A stretch of DNA of 64,000 nucleotides from Streptomyces sp. NRRL F-6676 (GCF_000725625.1 NZ_JOHS01000015.1:83088-147087), one strand, 5' to 3'; positions 18,647 through 27,707 are shown, counted from the first letter of the stretch. Notes: generated by a model from the letters alone, not told the origin. A program made the numbers and translations.

Positions 18647-19890
18647 CCGACCTCAACACCTCAGTCCGCGGGGCCGCGACCGGATCGGGGGACCGGTCGC
18701 GGCCCCACGCCGCCCTGCCCGCCCTCTGCCTGACGCAGATCACCAGCTGGGGCATCGTCTACTACGCGTTCCCCGTTCTGAATTCCGAGATCACGCACGC
18801 GACCGGCTGGCCGGCCGGGGCGACCACCGCGGCCTTCTCCCTCGCCCTCGTCGTCTCCGCCCTCGCTGGAATCCGCGTCGGCCGGGTCCTGGACCGGCGC
18901 GGCCCGCGCGCCGTCATGACCACCGGTTCCCTCCTCGGCACCGTCAGCCTGCTGCTCGTGGCCGCCGCCCCCAACCTGCCCGTCTTCTTCGCTGGTTGGG
19001 CCCTCGCCGGACTCGCGATGGCGTCCACCTTCTATCAGCCGGCCTTCGCCGCCCTCACCCGCTGGTGGGCCCCCGACCACATTCGCGCACTCACCATCGT
19101 CACCCTCGCCGGCGGACTCGCGTCCACCGTCTTCGCACCCCTGACCGCCCTGCTCGCCGAGCATCTCTCCTGGCGGCACACCTACCTGGCCCTCGCCGGA
19201 CTGCTCGCCGTCCTGACCATCCCCGCGCACGCCCTGGCCCTGCGCGCACCCTGGCCGCCCGCCCCACCCGCCGCACCCCACCATGCCGACGGCACCACAC
19301 CCGTCGCCAGAAGCCGCTCCTTCTGGCTCCTCGCCGCAGCATTCACCCTGTCGGCGTTCGCGATGTACGCCGTCGTAGTCGCCCTCGTCCCGCTGCTGCT
19401 CGAACGCGGCTACTCAACCGCCCAGGCCGCCTGGGTCCTCGGCATCGGCGGCGCCGGACAAACCCTGGGCCGCACCCTGTACGCGGGCCTCGCCCGACGT
19501 ACGACCGCGACCATGCGCACCACGGTCCTCATCACCCTGGGCGGCATCACCACCATCGCCTTCGCCGTGACGCCAGGCCCATACGTCCTGCTGATCGCCG
19601 TATCGGTCGCAGCTGGCATGGTCCGCGGCAACCTCACCCTGCTCCAGGCCACCGCCGTCACCGACCGCTGGGGCCACACCCACTACGGCCGTCTCTCCGG
19701 CCTCCTCGCGGCCCCGGCTACCACCGCCGCCGCACTCGCCCCCTTCGCCGGCGCCGCACTCGCGCCCCTCCTCGGCGGCTATCCCCACCTCTTCTGGTTG
19801 CTGGCCACCACATCAGTCCTCGCCGCGCTCATCGCCACCTGCTCGGACCCCGCCGGTGTGCGCAGAGGACCACGTACATCGCCGAGCTGA
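18643..19890 (+). CDS. MFS transporter coupled to the Cys-tailed flavoprotein
   Basis: A 415-residue major facilitator with twelve hydrophobic segments. The motif A-like loop reads GRVLDRRGPRAVM after TM2 (about residue 85), and a hydrophilic loop around residue 205-225 splits the two halves. GTG start overlaps the flavoprotein stop, so product and exporter are made together. In ars islands MFS proteins (ArsJ, ArsK, ArsL types) remove organoarsenicals or arsenite; I cannot assign it to one of these from sequence alone. Confidence 0.85.
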   Translation: MTDLNTSVRGAATGSGDRSRPHAALPALCLTQITSWGIVYYAFPVLNSEITHATGWPAGATTAAFSLALVVSALAGIRVGRVLDRRGPRAVMTTGSLLGTVSLLLVAAAPNLPVFFAGWALAGLAMASTFYQPAFAALTRWWAPDHIRALTIVTLAGGLASTVFAPLTALLAEHLSWRHTYLALAGLLAVLTIPAHALALRAPWPPAPPAAPHHADGTTPVARSRSFWLLAAAFTLSAFAMYAVVVALVPLLLERGYSTAQAAWVLGIGGAGQTLGRTLYAGLARRTTATMRTTVLITLGGITTIAFAVTPGPYVLLIAVSVAAGMVRGNLTLLQATAVTDRWGHTHYGRLSGLLAAPATTAAALAPFAGAALAPLLGGYPHLFWLLATTSVLAALIATCSDPAGVRRGPRTSPS

Positions 19891-20169
19891 CGGAGGAGCA
19901 CCGCCCCTGCGAACCCGCTCCCGGATCACTCTCCACGGCGATCCAGCGAGCGGGTCCTCCTTTCCACCACTCCGGGAATCCGCGAACCCGCGCGCTTCGT
20001 ACGTGTTCGCAGCCAAGATCGGGAGGGACGAGGTCGGTCACCGCAGTGGCGAGTGGCGCTTCGTCGGGTTCGGCACACCACCCGGCGATTCAGACAGGCA
20101 CTGTGCCCTGGCGCGATGCCCGATGGGCCGTGCGCGCCCTGGGACGCCCCTGAGCGCGGGTTCGTCGCC

Positions 20170-20303
20170 CGGGCCCGTGACGTCTCCGCGATCGGCGCAC
20201 ACGGCCGGGGCCACGCCAGAGCCGCCAACAGCGTCCTGGCGATCACGGAAGCGATGGCACACTGATGGGCTCAACTTGCCCACTCCACCCGGGAGATCAC
20301 CTG
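20170..20303 (+). pseudogene. decayed 3' end of a second HDO gene
   Basis: Bases 20241-20319 match 3010-3088 (HDO 3' end plus GFA start) with about 12 differences in 79 by hand count. Translated, the tail reads AITEAMAH-stop-WAQLAH against TITEGMTHWWAQLAH in the intact gene: a TGG has become TGA. Upstream of 20240 the similarity fades and no full HDO can be rebuilt. So an HDO-GFA pair existed here and only GFA survived. The stretch between the MFS stop (19890) and 20170 has no convincing gene. Confidence 0.8.
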
Positions 20304-20744
20304 ATGAACGCCACCCCCGCCGCCGACACCCAGGGAGCCGAAGAAGCCGAGGTACGCACCGGCGGCTGCCTGTGCGGCCGCATCCGCTTCACCGCCCAGG
20401 GCCCGGCAGTCTTCCCCCACACCTGTGAATGTGTTCATTGCCAGAAACTCGGCGGCACCCCCGTGATGTGGTGGGTGGGCTTCAAGACGATCACCTGGAC
20501 CGGCGAGGGTGGCGAACCAACCTGGTACGAGACCTTCCCCGGTGAGGCGAAGCGCGGCTTCTGCCCGACCTGCGGCAGCCGCGTTGCGGCGATCGACAGC
20601 GACGTCCTGGAGATCGGCATCAACGTCACGGCCCTCGACGACACGAGCGGCGAAGACCTCGTCCCGATCCACGCGTCCTTCCACGACAACGCCGTGCGCT
20701 GGCTGCCCTCGGTGGCACTGACAGAGCCCAGCGCGACCGGCTGA
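20304..20744 (+). CDS. GFA/CENP-V-family Zn protein (intact copy)
   Basis: A 146-residue protein with the complete zinc set: GGCLCGRIRF (CxC), PHTCECVHC (CxCxxC) and FCPTCGS (CxxC). ATG 20304 is chosen by homology to the broken copy at 3073, with which it shares MNATP and the preceding HDO tail; an in-frame ATG at 20265 lies within that pseudogene. Named for glutathione-dependent formaldehyde activation, the family is functionally uncertain. It sits inside the transposon near its right end. It might replace the function of the host gene broken by the insertion. Confidence 0.9.
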   Translation: MNATPAADTQGAEEAEVRTGGCLCGRIRFTAQGPAVFPHTCECVHCQKLGGTPVMWWVGFKTITWTGEGGEPTWYETFPGEAKRGFCPTCGSRVAAIDSDVLEIGINVTALDDTSGEDLVPIHASFHDNAVRWLPSVALTEPSATG

Positions 20745-21100
20745 CACCGCGGCAGTTCAGGGACATTCAAGGTACTTGAGAAATGCGCGGGACTACTTCC
20801 TCGACGAATTCGAGCTGCCACCCCATCGTGGGACGAAAGCGGAAGTGAGAGCCAGGGCTTTGGTTAGTCAGGCAGTGTCGAATTCGAGGAATCTGGGTGG
20901 GCCAAGCATCGGGGTACCGGTGACGAATTGCGAGCCGCCCCCGCGAAAGGGGCACATCAATTTCATCGAAGCGGCCCCAACACCCCGTAAGACACAGCAG
21001 AATTAGCCGTACAGGAACTGTCCATCCCGTCCGTCGGCTGGCCGTCCCGCTCCTTCGGCAGCCGCCACTGCGCGCCACCAGAAAGAGGGGGCACAAGACG
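20745..21100. other. non-coding right-end segment of the transposon
   Basis: About 355 bp between the GFA stop and the right terminal repeat. It is visibly lower in GC than its surroundings; I see no gene with a ribosome site, and the short open frames have no family look. It includes AT-richer patches (for example around 20930-21005) that may be recombinase sites. Confidence 0.5.
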
Positions 21101-21124
21101 TGAACACAAGCACTTGACAGGGAA
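21101..21124 (-). repeat. right terminal inverted repeat of the transposon
   Basis: Read on the minus strand it begins TTCCCTG, then GTGTTCA at positions 18-24, mirroring the left end (3184-3207). The GFA coding frame resumes at the next base, 21125. Confidence 0.7.
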
Positions 21125-21454
21125 ACCTGCAGCTGCCGGCACTGCAAGAAGCTCGGCGGCGGACCGATGATGTGGTGGGCCGGCTTCGCTCCCGAGAACG
21201 TCACCTGGACAGGCGGTGTCGAGCCGACCTGGTACACCACGTTCGAGGGCGAGGCTCAGCGCGGCTTCTGCCCGAACTGCGGCAGCCGCCTCGCGGCGAT
21301 CGACAGCGACGTCCCCGAGCTCGGCATCGTCGTCACCGCCCTGGACGACACCACCGGGGACGATCTCGTACCCGTCAACCAGTCCTTCCGCGCCGACGCC
21401 GTGCACTGGCTGGACCAGGTCCCCGACACCCAGAAGAAGAGCCCCGTCGGCTGA
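21125..21454 (+). pseudogene. GFA/CENP-V-family protein, 3' fragment (gene split by transposon)
   Basis: 109 codons continuing the frame broken at 3177: TCSCRHCKKLGGGPMMWWAGF, then FCPNCGSRLAAIDSD and a C-terminal tail. Upstream in frame is a stop at 21101 inside the transposon end, and no start or ribosome site precedes the fragment, so it is probably not expressed as a functional protein. An internal ATG (21167) would omit two of the three zinc motifs. It marks the right-hand continuation of the operon interrupted at 3177. Confidence 0.9.
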
Positions 21455-21586
21455 CACCCGCGAGACCTCCGGGGGCCAGCAGCCCTGACCCTGCCGGCCC
21501 CCGGAGCCGCACCCTCCTGGGACCGTCTGCGCCCCGTCCGGCTCACCTCCGACGGCCCGTCCCGCACCCCGCCCAGGAGACCCATC

Positions 21587-22453
21587 GTGCTCACGCCTCA
21601 CGCCACCAGCGAGTACGGCACCCTGCGCCACGTCGCCATGCGCTACGCGAGCGACGTCACCCCCGACCTCGACGGTCCCGACGTCCACCCCGTCCTGACC
21701 CGCCAGAAGACCACCAGCTCCTGGAAGCCGTACGACCCGGCCACCGTCCGTACCCAGCAGGACACCCTGATCGACCTCCTCCGAAGCCGCGGCACCGAGG
21801 TGACCCTCCTCGACGCCGCGCCGGGCTGCCCGGTCCAGCACTACCCCCGCGACATCGCCTTCGTCATCGACCACCTCCTGGTCATGGCGCGCCTGAACGC
21901 CACGCACCGCCTCCCCGAGGCCGACGCCCTCGCCCCGCTGCTGACCGGCGCCCCGCACGTCGCCCGCCTGGACGCGGGCACCATCGAGGGCGGAGACGTC
22001 GCTCTGCACACCGGAACCGTCCTCGTCGGCCTCGGCGAAGAGACGTCCCCCGCGGGTGTGGCGGCACTGCAGCAGGCGCTGTCCCACCACGGCGTCGACC
22101 GCGAGGTCCGCCCGGTCCGCTTCGCCACCCGCGGCATCGTCCATCTGGACGACCACTTCACCATCGTCGCGCCCGGCACCGCTCTCATTCACCGCGACGT
22201 CTTCCCGCACGCCGAACAGCGCTTTTTCGAGAAGCACTTCGACCTTGTAGACGTCACCGACGCAGAAGCGCGCGCCGTCCAGGCCAACGTCCTGGCGATC
22301 GCTCCGGACACCGTGATCGTCATCGCCGGCAGCGACCGCATCGCGGGGCAGCTCGCCGCACGCGGACTCGAGGTCCTCGCCGTCGACTACAGCGAGGTCA
22401 CGCGAATCCCCGGCTCGCTGCGCTGTACCACCCTGCCACTGATCCGCGCCTGA
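21587..22453 (+). CDS. DDAH/arginine-deiminase-fold guanidine-modifying enzyme
   Basis: A 288-residue member of the guanidino-group modifying superfamily. Triad: D89 in YPRDIAFVI, H186 in IVHLDDHFTI, C280 in GSLRCTTLPL. IEGGDVALHTGTVLVG (E134, D137) is the substrate guanidine clamp. Related enzymes hydrolyse methylarginines (DDAH) or arginine to citrulline plus amine or ammonia. GTG 21587 follows CCAGGAGACCC. A second guanidine enzyme in an operon starting with an amidinotransferase suggests that a guanidine is installed and later hydrolysed, or that the intermediate is an N-modified arginine. Substrate not readable from sequence. The insertion has cut this gene off from the operon's upstream promoter. 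Confidence 0.9.
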   Translation: MLTPHATSEYGTLRHVAMRYASDVTPDLDGPDVHPVLTRQKTTSSWKPYDPATVRTQQDTLIDLLRSRGTEVTLLDAAPGCPVQHYPRDIAFVIDHLLVMARLNATHRLPEADALAPLLTGAPHVARLDAGTIEGGDVALHTGTVLVGLGEETSPAGVAALQQALSHHGVDREVRPVRFATRGIVHLDDHFTIVAPGTALIHRDVFPHAEQRFFEKHFDLVDVTDAEARAVQANVLAIAPDTVIVIAGSDRIAGQLAARGLEVLAVDYSEVTRIPGSLRCTTLPLIRA

Positions 22454-22517
22454 TCCACCCCACCCGCCCGGCCGCCGCGCCGCCCGTGCGGTCTCTCGCC
22501 CGACTTCTGGAGCTGTC

Positions 22518-23792
22518 GTGTCCGACGCGCTGTTGCCCGTGCTTCTCGCCGTCCCGGTCGTGGTCCTCGCCTGCCAGGCCGGCGGGAGGGCTGTCAGGCT
22601 GCTCGGCCAGCCGCCGGTCATCGGCGAGATCCTGGCCGGAATCCTCCTCGGTCCCTCGCTGCTCGGCTGGCTCGCACCCACCGTCCAGATGCACCTCCTG
22701 CCGCCCTCGGTTCTCCCCGTCACCTCCACCCTGGGCACCCTCGGCCTCCTGGCGTTCCTGTTCCTGATCGGACTGGAACTCGACCTACGCAGCCTGCGCA
22801 CCACCCGCAGCGCTGTCGCTGCGGTCAGCCTCACCGGGCTCCTGATCCCCATGGCCCTCGGCGCCGCCCTGGCCGCCGCCCTCTACCCGCACTTTGCCCC
22901 AGACGGCGTCGGACGGCTGCCGTTCACCCTGTTCGTCGCCGTCGCCCTGAGCATCACCGCCTTCCCGGTCCTCGCACGGATCCTCGCCGACCGCGGCCTG
23001 GAGACCACCCCCCTGGGAACCTTCGCCCTCGCCTGCGCCGCCACCGACGACGCCCTCGCCTGGTGTCTGCTCACCGCCGCCGTCGCCCTGGCCACCACCG
23101 GCACCGCCCTGTCGGCCCTGACCACCCTTGGTCTCACTGCCGCCTTCGCCGCCGGCCTCACCCTCATACGCCCCCTGCTGCGCACCCTGCTCGAGCGCGC
23201 CAGCCGCACCGGCGACGAACTCGTCCTGGCCCTCCTCTTCGCCGGACTGTGCCTCAGCTCCTACACCACCGACCAGATCGGCGTGCACCCCGCTTTCGGC
23301 GCGTTCCTGTTCGGCGCCGCCGCCCCACGCGGCCTGCCGGCCGTCGAGCGCAGCGCCGCGCGCATCCGCGCCGTCGTCCTGCCGCTCCTGCTGCCGCTGT
23401 TCTTCGTCGACGCCGGCCTGCACACCGACTTCTTCGCTCTGCCCGCCGGACAGTGGGGCTGGGGCGCGGCCATCCTCGCCGTCGCCGTGGTCGGCAAATG
23501 GGGCGGCGCTGCCGGCGCCGCCCGGCTCACCGGCTCCGACTGGCGCTGGTCGGCCGCCGTCGGCACGCTCATGAACTGCCGCGGCCTGACCGAACTCGTC
23601 GTCCTGGGTATCGGCCTGCAAGCCGGCGTCATCACCGAGCCTCTGTTCACCCTCCTGGTGATCATGACCGTCATCACCACCGCCGCAACCGCCCCGATCC
23701 TCCGCCGCGTGACCGGTGACGACCCACGGATGACCCCGCCAGCACCGCATGACGATCCCGAGCGCGCCCCGGCCCGAAAGGCGATCCGATGA
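22518..23792 (+). CDS. CPA2-family cation/proton antiporter
   Basis: A 424-residue membrane protein with about twelve hydrophobic helices. Hallmarks: LLGQPPVIGEILAGILLGPSLLG, FLFLIGLELDLRSLR, ITAFPVLARILADRGL, and the ion-binding pair in ATDDALAW. This is the KefB/NhaS-like exchanger family. Streptomyces clusters often carry such antiporters for self-protection or ion balance; here it may serve product export or pH control (inference). GTG 22518; its stop overlaps the next ATG, coupling it to the nitroreductase. Confidence 0.88.
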   Translation: MSDALLPVLLAVPVVVLACQAGGRAVRLLGQPPVIGEILAGILLGPSLLGWLAPTVQMHLLPPSVLPVTSTLGTLGLLAFLFLIGLELDLRSLRTTRSAVAAVSLTGLLIPMALGAALAAALYPHFAPDGVGRLPFTLFVAVALSITAFPVLARILADRGLETTPLGTFALACAATDDALAWCLLTAAVALATTGTALSALTTLGLTAAFAAGLTLIRPLLRTLLERASRTGDELVLALLFAGLCLSSYTTDQIGVHPAFGAFLFGAAAPRGLPAVERSAARIRAVVLPLLLPLFFVDAGLHTDFFALPAGQWGWGAAILAVAVVGKWGGAAGAARLTGSDWRWSAAVGTLMNCRGLTELVVLGIGLQAGVITEPLFTLLVIMTVITTAATAPILRRVTGDDPRMTPPAPHDDPERAPARKAIR

Positions 23793-24349
23793 CCCGATCC
23801 CCGAACCCGGTCCTGGATGCGGTCCTCACCCGGCGCAGCGCGCCCCACCTGACCGAGCCCGCCCCCGGCCCCGCCGACCTGGAGCGCCTCGTCCAGGCCG
23901 CGGCCACCGCACCCGACCACGGGCGGCTTCGCCCCTGGCGGCTGGTCGCAGTAAGCGGCGACGAGCGGGGCCGACTCGGCGACGCGCTCGCAGAAGCCGC
24001 CGCCACACCGGAACAAGCCCGCCGCGCCGCTGGCAAGCCCATGCGTGCGCCCCTGCTCCTGACGATCGTGCACCGGCCCATGCCCGACCACCCGAAGATC
24101 CCCGAGTGGGAGCAACTGGCCGCCACCACTGGCATGGTCACCACCTTGTCGCTCCTCCTGCACAGCCACGGCTTCGCGTCGATCTGGCGCACAGGCGGCG
24201 CCGTCCAGGCGCCCCAGGTCCGCAAGTACCTCGGCATCGACGACGATGAACAGCTCCTGGGCTGGCTGTACGTCGGGACGCGGCCGGCGGACGAGGTCAT
24301 CAAAATGCGCGCACCGTGCGACGTCCGCGGCAAGATGACCTGGTCTTGA
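23789..24349 (+). CDS. nitroreductase-family flavoprotein
   Basis: A 186-residue FMN-dependent nitroreductase-fold protein. N-terminal LDAVLTRRSAPHLTEPAPG (phosphate-binding RRS), APDHGRLRPWRLVAV, and the C-terminal LGIDDDEQLLGWLYVG segment. The compact size resembles YdjA-type nitroreductases. It is the last recognisable gene of the right half of the split operon (ATGA overlap at 23789). If the upstream HDO makes an N-oxidised compound, this could reduce an N-O or N-N group; that is inference. Confidence 0.88.
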   Translation: MTRSPNPVLDAVLTRRSAPHLTEPAPGPADLERLVQAAATAPDHGRLRPWRLVAVSGDERGRLGDALAEAAATPEQARRAAGKPMRAPLLLTIVHRPMPDHPKIPEWEQLAATTGMVTTLSLLLHSHGFASIWRTGGAVQAPQVRKYLGIDDDEQLLGWLYVGTRPADEVIKMRAPCDVRGKMTWS

Positions 24350-24531
24350 GGCGGCTGACCCCGCCGACTCGTCGACCTCCACGACCGCAGTCTCTTCCGG
24401 GGGCTGACCGGTCCGTCGGTCTCTCGGTCGCCACTGGGTGGAAGCCCTCCTACCTCACGGACTGCCGGCTACCCGGTCTCCGGGGCGCGCAACAGCTCTT
24501 GAAGCCGGCGTGAGTCTGACAGAGTAGAAAC

Positions 24532-24723
24532 ATGGCGACTCTCGACCGCCCGACCCGTCTGGGCTTCGCAAGCATCCCGGCCCTCGGCGTAGCCCTTCTC
24601 ACCATCGCCTGCTGCGCGTTGCTCAACGCCCAGCCGTCGCCGTGGGCTTGGCTGGCGGGTACGGGTGGTGGCGCCTGGGGGTACTGGTACTCCAGCCGTT
24701 GGGCGACATCTGCAGGTCGGTAG
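24532..24723 (+). CDS. possible small membrane protein
   Basis: A 63-residue open frame with two hydrophobic stretches (IPALGVALLTIACCALL; WAWLAGTGGGAWGYW). The ribosome site is weak and I know no family. It lies in the 435-bp gap between convergent genes and is reported as possible only. Nothing else is seen in that gap. Confidence 0.4.
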   Translation: MATLDRPTRLGFASIPALGVALLTIACCALLNAQPSPWAWLAGTGGGAWGYWYSSRWATSAGR

Positions 24724-24784
24724 GAGACGGCATCCGTCTCCCGCTCGTGGATGACCAGGGTGCACTGCGGCGTCAGCGTGGCGC

Positions 24785-26101
24785 TCAGAAGTCGCGCAAC
24801 GGCTCGCCCGCGTTCAAGCGGTCCAGGCGCTCGGAGAGCCGTCGGCTCATCAGGTGCTGCGACGCCTGGGAGGCCCGTCTCGCCGCCGCTGTGTGCTCGG
24901 CCGCGTTACCGCGCAGCCGGGCCAGCTCGGCCTCCGTGATCAGGAGTTCCACCGTGTCGCGCGTCCGGTCCGACGGAAGGGCCGATGCCTCCTTCAACGC
25001 CTGAGCGCCATGTTCGGCCAGGCCGGCGACGGCGAACGCCCACGCCGCCTGCCCTTCCAGCTCGCGCAGGTCGAACCACTCAAGCCAGGCTGGGCTGACA
25101 CTGCTCTGGGCGCGGTCGAAGAACTCGCGGGCCCGCTTCACCGCTGCCACAACCTGGTCCGCCTGACCGTTCAGCGCCCACGCCCGGGCCTCGGTCACGT
25201 ACGCGTAGGCCCTGACCAAAGAAGGGGCTCCCTGGGCCGCCAGCACAGCGCTACGCGCGTGTGCGAGCACATCCGCCTGGCCTCCCTGCGTCGCCGCCAA
25301 CCGGGCCTGGTGGATGTGGACCCGGGTGATGCGGGCGCGGTCGCCGATCGCCTGGGCCAGCCGCATCGCCTGAAGGTCGTAACGCTGGGCGAGACCGGGA
25401 AGCTGGTCGTCATAGGCCATCGAGGCCATCGCGAGGACGGCGTCCACCACGCTGCCGTACAGCCTGCGCCCGGTCCGGGCGGAGAAGCTCCCGTTCAACA
25501 TCGGCGTGGCGTGTGTGTCCATCATCGACGCGAACGCGCCGCGGAACTTGCCCCCGCCGTGCTGGGAGTCGAGCTTGCCGAACAGCCGTGTCTGCTCGTC
25601 AAGGAGGTCGATGTCCGCCGCGCTCACCTTGTGCTGCCCGTGACCACCGATCACGGCGTCGGCCGGCATGACGAGTGCCTCCCTCGAGGCGGGGCCGAAG
25701 ACGCTTGGTGAGAATGCGCTCTTGACGACGTTGCGCCGGCGCATGGCGTCCAGGGCCCACAGCTTCGAGAGCATCAGCACAGCGTGAGGGACGTCCAGGT
25801 ACTCCAGCGACTGCGCCGCGACCAGGCCGGTGTCGGACGGCCAGCCAAGACTCTCTGGCGTCACTACCCGGTGCAGGGCATGGGACAGCACGTGGCACGC
25901 GGCGGCCGCGAGGTCGGCGCTGGGGGTTGCGCCCTTGCACCATCGCGAGACGGTGCTCGTGACCACCGTGTAGGGCAGGTGGACGGCCTCGCATCGAGCG
26001 GCGATCCGGCGGGCGAAGCCGCTGATGGACCAGTCCAGCGTCTCCAGATGCTTGAGTAAGACCTCGTTGCGCTCCGCCTTCGCGGAGCCCGGCTTCGTCA
26101 T
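24785..26101 (-). CDS. XRE/TPR-type regulator, last gene of a seven-gene coupled operon
   Basis: A 438-residue protein with an N-terminal helix-turn-helix (DWSISGFARRIAARCEAV...TVSRWCKG, residues 20-60) and a helical tetratricopeptide-like C-terminal two thirds (for example RITRVHIHQARLAATQGG and LVRAYAYVTEARAWALNG). Streptomyces regulators of this shape control development or secondary metabolism. ATG 26101 overlaps the stop of the preceding gene (ATGA), which settles the start. It resembles in plan the regulators at 54216 and 57053. Confidence 0.8.
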   Translation of the reverse strand: MTKPGSAKAERNEVLLKHLETLDWSISGFARRIAARCEAVHLPYTVVTSTVSRWCKGATPSADLAAAACHVLSHALHRVVTPESLGWPSDTGLVAAQSLEYLDVPHAVLMLSKLWALDAMRRRNVVKSAFSPSVFGPASREALVMPADAVIGGHGQHKVSAADIDLLDEQTRLFGKLDSQHGGGKFRGAFASMMDTHATPMLNGSFSARTGRRLYGSVVDAVLAMASMAYDDQLPGLAQRYDLQAMRLAQAIGDRARITRVHIHQARLAATQGGQADVLAHARSAVLAAQGAPSLVRAYAYVTEARAWALNGQADQVVAAVKRAREFFDRAQSSVSPAWLEWFDLRELEGQAAWAFAVAGLAEHGAQALKEASALPSDRTRDTVELLITEAELARLRGNAAEHTAAARRASQASQHLMSRRLSERLDRLNAGEPLRDF

Positions 26102-26814
26102 CGCGCCGCCCATCGTCGTGAGGTCAGTGGAGAGGGCGAAGTGGTGCCAACCGGGAGAGTTGGCGCCCACGTCGAGAGAGGAGGGGAGATAGAGGCGGGG
26201 CCGGTGGCGTGCACCTTGGCCGCCGAGACGAGCAGGGTGATCAGAACGCCCAGCAGAAGCACGGTGAGGCAGCCGCCGAGATCGCGGAGCGTCGACTTCA
26301 GCGGATCCCGGTCCCAGGACCGCTCGTCGTCCTGGTGCGGGGCGTGCCCCACCTGGGCCGCCGGGCGGTCGGGGATCGAGCGGCGGACGAAGGCGTCGAT
26401 TGCGGACGGCGCGTACCCGAAGTGCCTGCCCCGCTCGGCATCATCCCTGGGCTGGCGCGGCCCCCAGTTGACGGTGTGGCAGGTGTCTCGATGGGCCGAC
26501 AGGCCAAGTCGGACCCGCGGGAATCCGGGCCGGTCCCGCAGAGCCGCCCAGACGCGCACGGCTTCGGCCACAGTGCCCACCGACACGTAGCCGCCACGGC
26601 GGCTGCCGCCGGCGGGCACCGCAAGGAGTACGGCGCCGTCCACCTTCACACCAACCGCGCCGTCAAGGAGGTTCGGGTCGGCGAGGCGTTCCCAGAACCA
26701 GGCGTAGTCCTCAGCGCACTCCTCGGGTGAGGGGCGGCAGAGCGGAGCGGCGATGGGCGCCAGCGGGAAGCGTGGCATGGAAGGCGCGGGCCTCGCATCG
26801 TAGGAATCGGTCAC
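26098..26814 (-). CDS. DUF6302-like protein with C-terminal membrane segment
   Basis: A 238-residue protein. Residues 30-145 carry the module seen three times in this window: LLAVPAGGSRRGGYVSVGT, DRPGFPRVRL, and HTVNWGPRQPRDDAERGRHFGY. Residues about 185-205 are a transmembrane helix (LTVLLLGVLITLLVSAAKV), absent from the other two copies. Function unknown. It overlaps both neighbours by four bases, so it is part of the nuclease-like operon. The DUF number is from memory of the family pattern. Confidence 0.7.
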   Translation of the reverse strand: MTDSYDARPAPSMPRFPLAPIAAPLCRPSPEECAEDYAWFWERLADPNLLDGAVGVKVDGAVLLAVPAGGSRRGGYVSVGTVAEAVRVWAALRDRPGFPRVRLGLSAHRDTCHTVNWGPRQPRDDAERGRHFGYAPSAIDAFVRRSIPDRPAAQVGHAPHQDDERSWDRDPLKSTLRDLGGCLTVLLLGVLITLLVSAAKVHATGPASISPPLSTWAPTLPVGTTSPSPLTSRRWAAR

Positions 26815-27707
26815 GCCGCCCGGGTGAGCGGGTAGTTGAGGATCTCGGTGAGGGTGTCCCGGTCCAGGCGCACCACGACCGTGTGGTGGTCGGAGAGGCC
26901 CTTCATGTCGACGACCTCGACCTCGCGGACGGCGGGCAGGAGCTGCTTGCTGGCGTAGATCCGGTCGATGCGCGCGTCCGGGCCGTGGGTGTCGCAGGCG
27001 TCGACCGTGGGCGCGACCGCGCTGGTGTCACCCGTGGTCGCCACGAGGTGGCGGGCGACGTCCTGGAGGCCGGCGGCGCGCAGGGTGTCGTCCGGCCGGT
27101 CGTCCATCCGGCGAACGCCGTCCGCCCCGAGGTAGGAGCGATGCGCCCGGTGGGGCTCATCCTGGATCTCCTCCAGGACGGGCAGGGCCGGGTCTCCCGG
27201 GGTTCCGACGACGGGGTAGCTGTTGTTGTCGCCGCCGAGCAGCGCGGGGTAGTGGACGTATCGGTCGCCGTCCTTCACCCACTTGTCGTTCCACTTGGTC
27301 AGCCACTCGGCCTCCGCCAGGCGCGACGTGGGGGAGCAGTAGTTGAGGTGGTAGGAGCCCACGATCAGCGGGGCGGCGTTGGGGGTCGTTCCGGCGAGCT
27401 GGAAGCTGCACACGGTCGGTGGGAGTGCCCACGTGGGGCCGGTTTTCGGGTACTCGTCGACCGAGGTGAAGAGTTTCGGGTCGTGGTAGACGGCGGTGCA
27501 GCACTCGCGGCCGATGAAACCGGGCATGCCCAGCATGGCTTCGGCCGCGTCCGCGAGCTCGTTGCCGTTGTCCTGTGCGTTCCACATCTCCTGCCGCAGG
27601 AGCAGATGCAGGTTGAGCGAGGCCAGGCGGTCGTGCATGCGCTGCCACAGGTCGCGGTCGCCACCGCCGTTGTTCTCGAAGTTGCAGATCGCTGCGTTGA
27701 TGAGCAC
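26811..27707 (-). CDS. endonuclease/exonuclease/phosphatase (EEP) family protein, copy 2
   Basis: A 298-residue EEP-fold protein. Catalytic positions are visible: Asn in ICNFENNGGG, Glu in LLLRQEMW, His in SYHLNYC, Asp/Asn in LLGGDNNSY, IDRIYAS and the terminal SDHHTVV. The fold hydrolyses phosphodiesters in nucleic acids, lipids or small molecules. It is paralogous to the gene immediately upstream (27732-28718). The N-terminal catalytic Asn lies within ten residues of the start, so nothing precedes the fold and no secretion signal is present; it probably acts in the cytosol. Confidence 0.85.
   Translation of the reverse strand: MLINAAICNFENNGGGDRDLWQRMHDRLASLNLHLLLRQEMWNAQDNGNELADAAEAMLGMPGFIGRECCTAVYHDPKLFTSVDEYPKTGPTWALPPTVCSFQLAGTTPNAAPLIVGSYHLNYCSPTSRLAEAEWLTKWNDKWVKDGDRYVHYPALLGGDNNSYPVVGTPGDPALPVLEEIQDEPHRAHRSYLGADGVRRMDDRPDDTLRAAGLQDVARHLVATTGDTSAVAPTVDACDTHGPDARIDRIYASKQLLPAVREVEVVDMKGLSDHHTVVVRLDRDTLTEILNYPLTRAA

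Noticed and set aside
19891..20240. A complete second HDO gene before the intact GFA gene
   Set aside because: Only the last 30 or so codons are recognisable and they contain a nonsense codon; upstream there is no HDO motif.
20776..21006. A 76-codon frame in the right end of the transposon
   Set aside because: No ribosome site, no family resemblance and low-GC non-coding composition.
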